Positions 1 through 7,043 of a DNA stretch of 13,689 bases are shown piece after piece (position 1 is the first letter of the stretch; every line of letters starts with the position of its first letter). The translations under genes and the position numbers were made by a program. Source of the DNA: Candidatus Aminicenantota bacterium (GTDB lineage: Bacteria > Acidobacteriota > Aminicenantia > Aminicenantales > Saccharicenantaceae); contig JAPKZE010000325.1 of the NCBI GenBank assembly GCA_026393955.1, forward strand, positions 1-13,689. Direction: 5' to 3'. The notes under the pieces are model-generated. The model was given only the letters and a program-made list of their open reading frames with translations. It searched no databases and had not been told where the DNA came from.

Positions 1-148
1 CCGGAGTGGCCATCTCGACGAAGCCGAAGCCGCGGCCCTGCAGGATGTTGACCGAGGTAACCTCGCCGAACTGCGCGAAAAGCTCCTTCAGCGTTTCTTC
101 CGTGGTCTTGTAATTGAGGTTACCGACATAAAGCTTTTGAAAAGACAT
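1..148 (-). CDS. RRM-type RNA-binding protein, 5' part only
   Basis: The first 49 codons of a single-domain RNA-recognition-motif protein are present; the rest lies beyond the left edge. The protein begins MSFQKLYVGNLNYKTTEE. It shows RNP2 (LYVGNL, residues 6-11) and RNP1 (GRGFGFVEM, residues 38-46), the two aromatic beta-strands that stack on single-stranded RNA. The start is set by a textbook ribosome binding site, AGGAGGT, at 162-156 with 7 bases of spacing. Small bacterial RRM proteins of this family are usually 80-110 residues, are cytoplasmic, and are often linked to cold or stress responses; that role is family knowledge, not visible here. The linker between beta-strand 2 (VTSVNI) and RNP1 is only about two residues, shorter than the usual loop with a DRETG-like segment. 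The gene is transcribed away from sppA, from a shared promoter region. Confidence 0.93.
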   Translation of the reverse strand, partial: MSFQKLYVGNLNYKTTEETLKELFAQFGEVTSVNILQGRGFGFVEMATP

Positions 149-218
149 TCAGAATACCTCCTGTCTCTCCCGCCCTCGCCGGCCCCGCTGCGGGAAGGAC
201 GCGGCGGGATGAGGATTT

Positions 219-247
219 ATTGTCCATATTTCGAAGATTGAAATCAA
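219..247 (-). promoter_or_regulatory. Candidate sigma70-like promoter for the RRM gene
   Basis: Read on the minus strand, TTGATT (247-242) is followed after 17 bases by GACAAT (224-219). Transcription would begin near 212 and leave a GC-rich leader of about 60 bases before the start codon at 148. The region is clearly richer in A and T than its surroundings. The match is moderate and the start site is unproven. Confidence 0.45.
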
Positions 248-265
248 GCTCATTTCTGCTATAGT
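238..265 (+). promoter_or_regulatory. Candidate extended -10 promoter for sppA
   Basis: TTGAAA (238-243) is followed after 16 bases by TATAGT (260-265). The -10 box is preceded by TGC, giving an extended -10 (TGn). Predicted initiation near 272 leaves a leader of about 45 bases. This puts the upstream in-frame TTG at 266 before or at the transcription start and supports the ATG at 317 as the real sppA start. Confidence 0.6.
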
Positions 266-316
266 TTGGGTGACCCGGACACGGGCCGCGTGACCGGGCG
301 GAGACGAGGAGCTACC

Positions 317-2035
317 ATGAGAAAATCTGCTTATGTCGGGATGATCTTCCTGTTCTTTTTCCTGCTGGCCGCCGCCGGCACATTCTTTCTGGTCGTCATG
401 GACATCGGCGGGACGGCCGTCGACATGCCCGCCCGCGGCTATCTCGAGGTCCCGCTTGCGGGTACCGTTTCCGAGGTCGCCGCGCCGGATTCCCTCAGCT
501 CGCTCCTCCTCGGGGCGAAGCCGCTGGCCATGTACGATCTCTGGATGAACCTACGCATGGCCACGGTCGACGGCCGCATCCAGGCCGTGCTCCTCCGGCT
601 CGGCCTCCTCCAGTGCGACTGGGCCAAGGCCAACGAAATGCGCGAGGCCATCCTCGATTTCCGCCGCTCGGGTAAGAAGGTCTACGCCGTGATCGAGGAG
701 GCCCCGGATTTCGACATGGAATATTTCGTGGCCACGGCCTGCGACCGGATCATCCTCCATCCCCTCGGCTGGCTGGGCATCAACGGCATCGGCGGCGATG
801 TTCCGTTCCTGAAGGGCGCGCTCGACAAGCTCGGCGTCCGGGCCGAGTTCGAGCACGTCGAGGAATACAAGCCGGCCGCCACCATGTACACGGAAAAGGG
901 CTTCACGCCGGCCCACCGCGAGGAGATGGGATCTTACTACGGCGACCTCTTCGCCCAGTATGTGGCCACCGCGGCCAAGGCCCGCGGCAAGACCGAAGCC
1001 GAATTCCGGGCCCTCATCGACCGGGGCTTCTTCCAGGGCGAACAGGCCAAGGCGGCCGGCCTCGTCGACGACTGCCTCTACGAGGACGAGGTCCAGGCGC
1101 TCCTGCGGCGGGACGGGCGGACCATCTCGCCGGTCGGGTTCGAAGACTACACCCGCGTCAAACCCTCGTCCCTGGGGCTCGAGAACGGTGTCCATGCCGT
1201 CGCCCTCATCTACGCCGTCGGAACGATCATGACCGGCGAGAGCCTGCCCCAGATCATGGGCGGCGCGACGGTGGCCCGCTGGATCCGGACGGCCCGGACC
1301 GATCCGCTGGTCAAGGCCATCGTGCTTCGGATCGACAGCCCGGGCGGGTCTTCGGTCGGCTCGGACGTCATCTGGCGCGAGGTCGCTTTGGCCAGGAAAG
1401 TGAAGCCGGTCATCGTGTCCATGTCCGATGTGGCCGGCTCGGGCGGCTACTGGATCGCCATGTCCGCGACCAAGATCGTCGCCGAACCCCAGACCCTGAC
1501 GGGGTCCATCGGGGTCCTGGCCGGCAAGTTCAGCATCGACGGACTGATGGCCAAGCTCGGCGTGACCGCGGACAGGCTCGTCTTCGGCGAGAAGGCCGAC
1601 ATCTTCTCGCCCTTCCGGCCGTTCACGGCCGATGAGCGGAAGATCCTCAAGAACGAGATCCTCTGGACCTACGAGCAGTTCCTGACCCGGGCCGCGGAGG
1701 GCCGCGGCCTGACCCGCGACCAGGTCGACGCCGCCGGCCGGGGCCGCATCTGGACCGGCCGCCAGGCCAAGGACCTCAAGCTCGTCGACGAGCTCGGCGG
1801 GCTGACGATGGCCCTTGGCCTCGCCAAGAAAGAGGCCGGCATCGACGCCGACGAGGACGTCCGCTTGGACATCTGGCCCCGGAAGCGCACCTTCTGGCAG
1901 TCTCTCTTCGGCCGGCCCGGGCTGGCCGTGGAGCTCAAGAGCGCCGCCGGGCGGGACCGCCTCCTGGGCACGGCCCGCCTGATGAACCAGACCAGGATCT
2001 GGGCGGTGATGCCGTTCTGGCTCATCCCTCAATAA
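317..2035 (+). CDS. sppA: Signal peptide peptidase SppA, 67K (tandem S49) type
   Basis: A 572-residue membrane-bound serine protease that degrades cleaved signal peptides in the inner membrane, facing the periplasm. The N-terminal anchor spans about residues 6-30 (YVGMIFLFFFLL and following). Two S49 domains follow in tandem, as in the E. coli enzyme of about 618 residues. The N-terminal domain carries the putative general-base lysine K185 in EEYKPAA. The C-terminal domain carries the LRIDSPGGS motif near residue 338 and the nucleophile S375 in AGSGGYW. This Lys/Ser dyad split across domains is the known 67K SppA arrangement. The start ATG has GAGGAG at 306-311 with 5 bases of spacing. An in-frame TTG at 266 would add 17 unlikely residues (GDPDTGRVTGRRR) and sits at the promoter. 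The gene is monocistronic, divergent from the RRM gene and convergent with the helicase gene. Confidence 0.95.
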   Translation: MRKSAYVGMIFLFFFLLAAAGTFFLVVMDIGGTAVDMPARGYLEVPLAGTVSEVAAPDSLSSLLLGAKPLAMYDLWMNLRMATVDGRIQAVLLRLGLLQCDWAKANEMREAILDFRRSGKKVYAVIEEAPDFDMEYFVATACDRIILHPLGWLGINGIGGDVPFLKGALDKLGVRAEFEHVEEYKPAATMYTEKGFTPAHREEMGSYYGDLFAQYVATAAKARGKTEAEFRALIDRGFFQGEQAKAAGLVDDCLYEDEVQALLRRDGRTISPVGFEDYTRVKPSSLGLENGVHAVALIYAVGTIMTGESLPQIMGGATVARWIRTARTDPLVKAIVLRIDSPGGSSVGSDVIWREVALARKVKPVIVSMSDVAGSGGYWIAMSATKIVAEPQTLTGSIGVLAGKFSIDGLMAKLGVTADRLVFGEKADIFSPFRPFTADERKILKNEILWTYEQFLTRAAEGRGLTRDQVDAAGRGRIWTGRQAKDLKLVDELGGLTMALGLAKKEAGIDADEDVRLDIWPRKRTFWQSLFGRPGLAVELKSAAGRDRLLGTARLMNQTRIWAVMPFWLIPQ

Positions 2036-2054
2036 GCGAACGACGAAGGACAGC

Positions 2055-2088
2055 CCTAACCGGGGCGCCGGGGATCGCCCCGCTTAGG
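2055..2088. terminator. Hairpin between convergent genes, probable bidirectional terminator
   Basis: The 60-base gap between the sppA stop and the helicase stop holds a strong stem: CGGGGCG (2061-2067) pairs with CGCCCCG (2076-2082) around an 8-base loop. After one C/C mismatch, CCTAA (2055-2059) pairs with TTAGG (2084-2088). Neither side has a T tract, so this is not a classic intrinsic terminator, but its position between two converging stop codons makes transcript ending or 3'-end protection likely. An 8-base direct repeat, GGACAGCC, sits at 2048-2055 and again at 2087-2094. Confidence 0.5.
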
Positions 2089-2095
2089 ACAGCCG

Positions 2096-5026
2096 TCAAT
2101 AGGCAAACGAAGACGGGCAGATCGTCTTGAATTCGCAGATCGAGCAGCTGTGCCAATCCGGGCGGGCCTTGAAGCCGCCGGACCGGATGCCGTCGGCCGC
2201 CTCCCGGATCTTGTCGCCCGCCCGGGCCAGCTCCTTCTCCCCTTTCGCCGCCCGGCCGACGAAGCCGGACTCGAGGAAGTAGAGCCGCGTCTCATACGGC
2301 AGCATCCCCTCGGTCTTCAGGAAGGACAGGGCATAGACGTCCAGCTGCAGGCTCTCGGCCGCGGCCCGGTCGGCCTCCTTCTGCGAGGACGCGTCCGTCG
2401 TCTTGAAGTCGATGACGGCCGCGCCGGCCGCCTCGAAGTCGATCCGGTCGAACCGGCCGGCGAACCGCAGGCCGCGCTCCTGCCAGCGGAAGGGCCGTTC
2501 CAGGAAGGCCGGGCGGCGCCCCGACTCCTCTTCGCGCTCGTAGAACAGGCGCAGCGCCTTCTCGCCCGCCGCCTTGCGCAGCTCTTCGTGCTCCCGGCTG
2601 AGGAAGCCTTCGTTGACCCAGTTCTTCCGGTACTCCCCGATCACGGTCTCGACGTCGACGGCGCGGCCGGTCATCCGCCGTTTGAGGTAGGCGTGGATGG
2701 TCTTGTGGAGGACCCGGCCGAAGACGATGGCGTGATGGGGCAGGACCGGCACGCGCAGGTCGTGACGGAACTTGTACTTGAGGGGACAGACGAGGTAGTC
2801 CTCGACCCGGACGAAGCTCAGCCGGAGCATCCCGGCCGGCCGGACCGGCGCCGGCGTCGCCGTCCTCCCCGTGGCCAGGGCGTAACGGCGGATCTCCTCG
2901 AGGACGGAGGCCTTGAGGACGTCCTCGGGCATCTTGGGGATGTCCAGGGCCTCGAGGACGAAGGGGCTGATCCGCTTGAACCGCCGCGTGCCGTAGTCCC
3001 TGGCCCAGGTCATCTGGAGGGCCCGGCGGGCCCGGGTCATGGCCACGTAGAAGAGCCGCCGCTCCTCCTGGAGGAAATTCTCGCGCCCCGGCAGGCTCTC
3101 CTTGAGCACGCCGTCCGGCACGGGGACGCGCTCGCGCCGCTCCCGGCCGGGGAAGCGGTCTTCGATAAGGCCGACGAGGAAGACCGTGCCGAATTCGAGG
3201 CCCTTGGCCTTGTGGACGGTTAGGACGTTGACCGCGTCCTCGTCGAGCTCGGCCTCCGACGTCGCCGGATTGTCGCCGACCTCGGCCAGAAGGTCGAGAT
3301 AGCGGGCAAAGGACCGGATGGAATCGTTCTCGACCAGCCCGGAGAAGCCCTGGATCTTGTCGAAGAAGAGGCGGACGTTCTTGATCCGGACCTCCGACTC
3401 CGGGGTCATCTCGCCGACGAGCGACTTCAGGTAGCCGCTCTTCTCGAGGAAGGCATAGACGACCGCCCCGGCGTTCTTCGTCCCGGCGAGCTCGACGGAA
3501 GCGAGGATGTCGGCGAAAATGCGCTTGACCGTTTCCGTCGTCGCGGCCGGGAGGTCCACCGGGCTCGGTCCCTCGGCGATGGACTTGAAGACGCCGTGCA
3601 GGCTGAGGTTCTTCTTGTCGGCGTAGCCGGCGATCCGGCTCAGGTCGTAGGGGTCGGCCCGATAGACCTCCGAGAGGGCGAGATAGAAGAGGTCGCGGCT
3701 GTTCTCGAAATCCGTCACGGCCCGGATGAAAGCGACCAGGACCTTGATCTCCTCCTGCTGGTAAAGGCCCCGGCTGCCGGAGAAGCGGAAGGGGATCTGC
3801 TTCATGTTGAACGAGCGCAGGTAGGGCTCGGCGTCGGCGTTGCGGCGGACGAGCACGGCCATGTCCCGCCAGCCGGCCCCGCCGGCCCGGATCTCGAGGA
3901 TGCGGCCGGCCACGGCGTCGGCCTCGTGGGCCAGCGTGTCGAACGACAGCATGTGGATGCTCTTGCCCCGGCCGCGCGCCGCCGCGCGGAGCCGCTTGTC
4001 GACCCGGTCCTTGAACTCGAGCTGGTTCGGGTCGTTGTGCCGGATGAGGCGGTAGGAGGCGTCGAGGATGGGCTGGGTCGAGCGGTAGTTCCGTGTCAGC
4101 ACGATCCGGTCCGCCTCCGGAAAGACCTCCTCGAAGCCGAGGATGTTGCTGAGGGAGGCGCCGCGGAAGCGGAAAATGCTCTGGTCGTCGTCGCCGACGA
4201 CGGTCAGGTTGCGGTGTTCGGCCGCCAGCATCTTGACCAGCTCGAACTGGACGAAGTTGGTGTCCTGGAACTCGTCGACGAGGATGTAGCGATAGCGGCG
4301 GCGGATCTCGTCGAGGACGGCGGGCCGCCGCCGGAGCAGGTCGACGACGAGCGTCACCTGGTCCTCGAAGTCGATCAGACCTTCCGCGCGCAGGAGCGCC
4401 TGGTAGGCGGCGAACACGCGGGCGATCTCGAGGTGCTTGCGCGCCGTCTCCTTCTCGGGGTCTCCCGAGGCCCGGCGGCCGAGCTCCTCGGCGTAACGGA
4501 CGTAGTCCTCGGGCCGGACGTCCTCCTGCTTCAGCCGGCGGATGGCCTCGAGGACTTCCTGGATGTGACGCGTCGGCTGACCGAGAGGCCGGTAGTAGTC
4601 GAGCGGCAGGCGGAACAGGTTCTCGCGAAAGAAGATGGCCTGGTCGACGTCGGCCAGCAGCCGGAAGTCCGGCGGATAGCCGGCGTCGAGGGCGTAGTCG
4701 CGCAGGACCCGCTCGCCGAACGAGTTGAAGGTGCTGATCTCGGCGAAGGACGAGGTGTAGGGCACGAGGACGTCGACCCGGGCCTCCATCTCGTTGGCCG
4801 CCTTCTCGGTGAAGGTCACGGCCAGGATCTCGGCGGGGCGGGCGGCCTTGACGGCGATCAGCCGGGCGATGCGGTGGGTGATGACTTTGGTTTTGCCCGT
4901 GCCGGCCCCGGCGACGATAAGCAGCGGCCCTTCTCCGTGCAGGACGGCCCGGCGCTGGGCGGGATTGAGGCCTTCGAGCAGGACCCTTTCCTCCGGCTGT
5001 CGTCGCATCCTGGCGGGCCGGGGCAT
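2096..5026 (-). CDS. UvrD/PcrA-family helicase fused to Fe-S PD-(D/E)XK nuclease
   Basis: A 976-residue superfamily 1A DNA helicase with a C-terminal RecB-type nuclease. Helicase motifs appear in order: Q motif LNPAQRRAV (20-28), Walker A AGAGTGKT with K45, motif II VDEFQDT (D251 E252), motif III VVGDDDQSIFRFRGA (276-290), motif IV TRNYRST (311-317), motif V VLTVHKAKGLEF (601-612) and motif VI RLFYVAMTRARRAL (657-670). The nuclease shows GRVLH (H774), GRFD (D860), IDFKT (D873, K875) and QLDVY (Q894, Y898). C747 with C961-x2-C964-x5-C970 matches the four-cysteine [4Fe-4S] layout known from AddB and Cas4 nucleases. Together this suggests an ATP-driven end-processing or repair enzyme. The start ATG directly abuts the ftsB stop, with no strong ribosome binding site, so translational coupling is likely; Met7 is an alternative start. 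No AddA, AddB or RecC partner is visible in the window. Confidence 0.92.
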   Translation of the reverse strand: MPRPARMRRQPEERVLLEGLNPAQRRAVLHGEGPLLIVAGAGTGKTKVITHRIARLIAVKAARPAEILAVTFTEKAANEMEARVDVLVPYTSSFAEISTFNSFGERVLRDYALDAGYPPDFRLLADVDQAIFFRENLFRLPLDYYRPLGQPTRHIQEVLEAIRRLKQEDVRPEDYVRYAEELGRRASGDPEKETARKHLEIARVFAAYQALLRAEGLIDFEDQVTLVVDLLRRRPAVLDEIRRRYRYILVDEFQDTNFVQFELVKMLAAEHRNLTVVGDDDQSIFRFRGASLSNILGFEEVFPEADRIVLTRNYRSTQPILDASYRLIRHNDPNQLEFKDRVDKRLRAAARGRGKSIHMLSFDTLAHEADAVAGRILEIRAGGAGWRDMAVLVRRNADAEPYLRSFNMKQIPFRFSGSRGLYQQEEIKVLVAFIRAVTDFENSRDLFYLALSEVYRADPYDLSRIAGYADKKNLSLHGVFKSIAEGPSPVDLPAATTETVKRIFADILASVELAGTKNAGAVVYAFLEKSGYLKSLVGEMTPESEVRIKNVRLFFDKIQGFSGLVENDSIRSFARYLDLLAEVGDNPATSEAELDEDAVNVLTVHKAKGLEFGTVFLVGLIEDRFPGRERRERVPVPDGVLKESLPGRENFLQEERRLFYVAMTRARRALQMTWARDYGTRRFKRISPFVLEALDIPKMPEDVLKASVLEEIRRYALATGRTATPAPVRPAGMLRLSFVRVEDYLVCPLKYKFRHDLRVPVLPHHAIVFGRVLHKTIHAYLKRRMTGRAVDVETVIGEYRKNWVNEGFLSREHEELRKAAGEKALRLFYEREEESGRRPAFLERPFRWQERGLRFAGRFDRIDFEAAGAAVIDFKTTDASSQKEADRAAAESLQLDVYALSFLKTEGMLPYETRLYFLESGFVGRAAKGEKELARAGDKIREAADGIRSGGFKARPDWHSCSICEFKTICPSSFAY

Positions 5027-5317
5027 CTACTTCTTGACGGGCGGGGCGGGGTCGACGACGACCTTTTCGCCGGGGGCGGCGAGGCCGAGTTTCTCCCGGG
5101 CCGCTTTCTCGACGGCCCGGGGGTCGGTCTCGAGCCGTCGGATCTCGGCCGTGAGACGGTCCCGCTCCGCCTCGAGGGCGCGGATCCGGTCGGCCTGCGC
5201 GGCCAGCTCGCGGCGGGATCGGCGGAGGTCCATGACGCCCTTCTTGCCGAAGACGGCGGTAAAGACCATGATCAGGAGCAGGCAGGCGACGCCGAGGACG
5301 AAGATCTTCTTCTTCAC
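5027..5317 (-). CDS. FtsB/DivIC-like septum formation protein
   Basis: A 96-residue bitopic inner-membrane protein. Residues 5-23 form the membrane segment (IFVLGVACLLLIMVFTAVF). Residues 29-64 form a charged heptad-rich coiled coil. They are followed by the family signature ending in KAAREKLGLAAPGE (about 71-84), which is typical of FtsB/DivIC. These proteins form the FtsQ-FtsL-FtsB (DivIB-FtsL-DivIC) subcomplex that links early and late division proteins. The start is GTG at 5317, with GGAGG at 5329-5325 and 7 bases of spacing, and it overlaps the phosphohexomutase stop by four bases (GTGA). The next gene begins immediately after the TAG. Bacterial FtsB often follows enolase; here it follows a phosphohexomutase instead. 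The family call is firm, but the choice between the names ftsB and divIC is not. Confidence 0.88.
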   Translation of the reverse strand: MKKKIFVLGVACLLLIMVFTAVFGKKGVMDLRRSRRELAAQADRIRALEAERDRLTAEIRRLETDPRAVEKAAREKLGLAAPGEKVVVDPAPPVKK

Positions 5318-6717
5318 CGTACGGCCTCCAGCCCCTTCTTCAGGAGGGACTCGACCTCCTCTCCGGATTCGGCCTCGGCGTAGCAGCGGATGAGCGGCTC
5401 GGTCCCCGACGACCGGAAAACGAGCCAGCGGTCCCCCTCGAAGTCGAGCTTGAGCCCGTCGAGCGTCTCGACGGCCGTGACCTTGCGGCGGCCGAGCTTG
5501 GCCGGCGGGTCCTGGATGAGCGCCTTGAGCGTCTTGGCCCGCTCAGGCGTTAGGGGCAGGGTCCGCTGGCCGCTGGTCATCGCCCCGTACTCGGCGAACA
5601 GGTCCTCGCGGAGGGCGCTGAGGCTGCGGCCGGTCGCGGCGATCATTTCGGCGACCAGCAGGCCGGCGAAGATGCCGTCCTTCTCGGGCAGATGGTCCTT
5701 GACGGCGATGCAGGCGCTCTCCTCGCCGCCGAACATGATCAGACCTTTCAGGTAGAGCTCGGCGATGTACTTGAAGCCCACTTTCGTCTTCAGCAGCGGC
5801 AGGTCGTGCTTGCGGGCGATGCGGTCGAGGAGATGGGTCGTGGTGATCGAGCGGGCCACGCCGCCGCGCCAGCCCTTGACCCCGGTGAGGTAGTTCAGGA
5901 GCAGGGCCAGGATGATGTTCGGATGGACGAACGCGCCCGTCTCGTCGACGATCCCGAAGCGGTCCCCGTCGGCGTCCGTGGCCAGCCCGAGGTGGCAGCG
6001 GGTTTTGACGACGTGGGCCTTGAGCTCGGCCAGGTTCTCCTCGGTGCAGGACGGGCTGACTCCGCCGAAATACGGATCGATGAAGCCGTGGAGGCCTTCC
6101 ACCTCGACCCCGTTCTCCTCGAGGATCTCGTCGAGGTATTCCCGGCTCGTTCCGTAGAGCGCGTCGGCGGCCACCCGGAGGCCGGCCTGGCGCATGATCC
6201 CGAAATCGATCCTACCCTGGAGGTGCGCCAGGTAATCGGACTGGAGATCGATGCGGGTGACGGCCTCGTCGCCGAGATGCGTCGTCAGGGTGGAGAAGCC
6301 GGGCATGATCCGGCGGACCTCCTCCTCGATGGCGTCGGTCACCTCGGGCATGGCCGGGGCGCCCGTCGCGCCGTTGAACTTGAGACCGTTGTAGCGCGGG
6401 GGATTGAAAGAGGCGGTGAAGTTGATCCCGCCCTGGCATTTCCGCTTGATGATCTGGCAGGCCAGGGCCTGGGACGGCGCATCGCGGTCGGACAGCAGGA
6501 CCTGGATCCCGTTGCGGGCCAGCAGCTTGGCCGCCTCCTGGGCGTAGCGGTCCGAGAGGAACCGGGTGTCGTAGCCGACGACCACGGCGGTCGGCGCGTC
6601 CCCGTATCGGGCCCGGAGATAGTTGGCGGCGGCCTGGATGACGACGCGGACGTTGTGAAAGGTGAATTCCTCGCCCATCACCCCGCGCCAGCCGGAGGTG
6701 CCGAATCGGATCATCAT
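5314..6717 (-). CDS. Phosphoglucomutase/phosphomannomutase family protein
   Basis: A 467-residue alpha-D-phosphohexomutase, which interconverts the 1- and 6-phosphates of a hexose and so feeds nucleotide-sugar and envelope precursor synthesis. Landmarks are the N-terminal FGTSGWRG (5-12), the phosphoserine loop TASFNPPRYNG with S103, the metal-binding loop TDADGDRFG with D248, D250, D252 and R253, the sugar-specificity loop GGEES (330-334), and the C-terminal phosphate loop FRSSGTEP (434-441). All four domains are therefore present and the length is normal. The loop normally reads TASHNP; F104 replaces the histidine. Whether the substrate is glucose, mannose or glucosamine phosphate cannot be read from the sequence. 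The start is the MMIRFGTSG pair of ATGs; an upstream in-frame TTG at 6753 adds an implausible 12 residues. The ribosome binding site is weak. First gene of the operon with the division protein and helicase. Confidence 0.9.
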   Translation of the reverse strand: MMIRFGTSGWRGVMGEEFTFHNVRVVIQAAANYLRARYGDAPTAVVVGYDTRFLSDRYAQEAAKLLARNGIQVLLSDRDAPSQALACQIIKRKCQGGINFTASFNPPRYNGLKFNGATGAPAMPEVTDAIEEEVRRIMPGFSTLTTHLGDEAVTRIDLQSDYLAHLQGRIDFGIMRQAGLRVAADALYGTSREYLDEILEENGVEVEGLHGFIDPYFGGVSPSCTEENLAELKAHVVKTRCHLGLATDADGDRFGIVDETGAFVHPNIILALLLNYLTGVKGWRGGVARSITTTHLLDRIARKHDLPLLKTKVGFKYIAELYLKGLIMFGGEESACIAVKDHLPEKDGIFAGLLVAEMIAATGRSLSALREDLFAEYGAMTSGQRTLPLTPERAKTLKALIQDPPAKLGRRKVTAVETLDGLKLDFEGDRWLVFRSSGTEPLIRCYAEAESGEEVESLLKKGLEAVR

Positions 6718-6784
6718 CGCCCAAAAATTAGCACAGAGTCCCCTCAAAAGCAACGCCAGCGGCCTTAGAGCCAGCCGAAGAACC

Positions 6785-6841
6785 CGTCGCCGGCCCCAAA
6801 AGCATCACCCTTAGCGGTGACATCCGGTTAGGCCGGCGATG
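6785..6841. repeat. Two-level inverted repeat, possible structured leader RNA
   Basis: The outer arms 6785-6795 and 6831-6841 form an 11-base-pair stem containing one G-T wobble; the core TCGCCGGCC / GGCCGGCGA is perfect. Inside it TCACC (6805-6809) pairs with GGTGA (6816-6820) around a 6-base loop. The result is a stem with internal single-stranded segments and an apical hairpin, the general shape of a regulatory RNA domain or a protein-binding site. It lies upstream of both flanking genes. No known riboswitch consensus was recognised. Confidence 0.5.
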
Positions 6842-6842
6842 A

Positions 6843-6871
6843 ATTTTCCCCCACCCCTCCGGACCTTTCAA
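6843..6871 (-). promoter_or_regulatory. Weak candidate promoter for the phosphohexomutase operon
   Basis: On the minus strand TTGAAA (6871-6866) is followed after 17 bases by GAAAAT (6848-6843), four of six matches to a -10 box. Initiation would fall near 6836, inside the outer arm of the inverted repeat, leaving a leader of about 120 bases. Low confidence, because GC-rich genomes often use less consensus-like promoters. Confidence 0.28.
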
Positions 6872-6976
6872 GCCTGTCACGATGCTCATCTCAGGCCCCT
6901 TCCAGCCCCGATTATGGCTCGATCCGGGCCATCGGGCCAAGCCCCTTCGGAAGCCCTATTACCCCGAGGATTTTCG

Positions 6977-7005
6977 TTGACAAGCCTCTCTTTTAATGAT
7001 ATTTG
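6977..7005 (+). promoter_or_regulatory. Candidate sigma70-like promoter for the coaD-pil operon
   Basis: A perfect -35 hexamer TTGACA (6977-6982) is followed after 17 bases by TATTTG (7000-7005). Shifted alternatives such as TGATAT (6997-7002) also exist. The AT-rich patch, about 40 bases before the coaD start and on the same strand as the seven-gene operon, makes it the most likely operon promoter. The exact -10 box is uncertain. Confidence 0.6.
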
Positions 7006-7043
7006 GATAGTAAATCGAGATGCGGAACTAACCAGGAGTCCAG

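Larger units (their letters stand above)
6718..7043. other. Divergent intergenic region between phosphohexomutase and coaD
   Basis: A 326-base gap with no convincing gene on either strand. It holds the inverted repeat at 6785-6841, candidate promoters facing both ways, and the coaD ribosome binding site AGGAG at 7034-7038. The stretch from 6976 to 7030 is markedly AT-rich compared with the rest of the window. No tRNA, known riboswitch class or small ORF with a credible start could be recognised by eye. Confidence 0.7.

Noticed and set aside
266..316. Upstream TTG start giving sppA 17 extra residues
   Set aside because: The TTG overlaps or precedes the predicted transcription start and lacks a ribosome binding site; the ATG at 317 has GAGGAG correctly spaced and leads straight into the membrane anchor.
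551..2032. A 493-codon open frame antisense to sppA
   Set aside because: Antisense shadow of a well-supported SppA. No motif, no ribosome binding site, and a composition typical of reversed GC-rich codons.
3596..5383. A 595-codon open frame on the plus strand opposite the helicase
   Set aside because: It lies antisense to a protein with every helicase motif. Its translation is rich in low-complexity V, L, G, D and E, has no recognisable domain, and crosses into the antisense of ftsB. It is an artefact of high GC and scarce stop codons.
6785..6841. Known riboswitch or tRNA in the phosphohexomutase-coaD gap
   Set aside because: The fold has a two-level stem, but I found no tRNA T-loop (GGTTCRANNCC) or acceptor pairing and could not match a riboswitch consensus; it is reported only as an unclassified structure.
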